Below, piece by piece: positions 5,693-5,779 of a DNA stretch of 5,779 nt. The stretch's first letter is position 1, and every line of letters starts with the position of its first letter. This stretch comes from Promethearchaeota archaeon. GTDB taxonomy: Archaea; Asgardarchaeota; Lokiarchaeia; Sigynarchaeales; SOKP01. Under the pieces are notes generated by a model. That model had not been told where the DNA came from, ran no database searches, and saw only the letters and a list, made by a program, of their open reading frames with translations. The position numbers and the translations under genes were made by a program. The stretch spans positions 1 through 5,779 of the forward strand of contig WJKD01000823.1 of assembly GCA_014729315.1 (NCBI GenBank), read 5' to 3'.

Positions 5693-5779
5693 TTTCTTCT
5701 TATTATACAAAAAATTAAAAGCTATTAATAAAATAATCAAGTTAATTATTATTTTTTATTCGTGAGTAATATATGGTGA

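Noticed and set aside
5693..5740. TTG start adding a hydrophobic 12-residue stretch to the M20-like protein, a possible membrane anchor
   Set aside because: The stretch is short for a membrane helix, TTG is a weak start, and the ATG at 5692 matches the usual N-terminus of the family.
5756..5779. Possible end of a minus-strand gene (TAA at 5758-5756) or start of a plus-strand gene (ATG at 5773)
   Set aside because: Only about 24 bases remain before the edge, so neither reading can be told from chance.

Overview
The window looks like prokaryotic, most likely Asgard archaeal (Lokiarchaeia-type), DNA. It is AT-rich (by eye about two thirds or more A+T) and has intron-free genes. It carries a Rab/Ras-like small GTPase with near-complete Rab signature motifs, one strong Shine-Dalgarno sequence, and several TATA-like elements where archaeal promoters would place them. 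The lineage is inferred from the GTPase plus the prokaryotic gene style, not from a marker gene. The odd length, and the palindrome starting at base 1, suggest a complete short contig, not a cut from a long one.

Layout, left to right. Bases 1-98 are a perfect palindrome (two 49-base arms, no spacer). Four genes then follow on the minus strand: the small GTPase (154-690), a Nudix hydrolase of the dinucleoside-polyphosphate type (938-1342), and two tandem paralogues of a family I do not recognise (1415-2458 and 2487-3539). In transcription order the paralogues come first (3539 to 1415), then the Nudix gene, then the GTPase. A 381-base intergenic stretch holding three inverted repeats separates them from the only plus-strand gene (3921-4211), a 96-residue protein resembling the dimerisation helices of a histidine kinase but without the phospho-accepting His. 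Convergent to it is a large M20-metallopeptidase homologue (4295-5692, minus strand) that has lost three of the five expected metal ligands. The last ~40 bases hold nothing callable.

How the parts may work together. The tandem paralogues form the clearest unit. They are 28 bases apart, align without gaps over their first 210 residues, share a putative ribbon-helix-helix start and an invariant NIHHEH motif, and face the small kinase-like gene across a shared regulatory region. A self-regulated DNA-binding pair is a reasonable hypothesis, no more. The GTPase, Nudix enzyme and M20-like protein have no evident pathway link to them or to each other. The items most worth a second look are the palindrome (real inverted structure, hairpin end or assembly fold-back), the metal-stripped M20 homologue, and the unassigned paralogue family.
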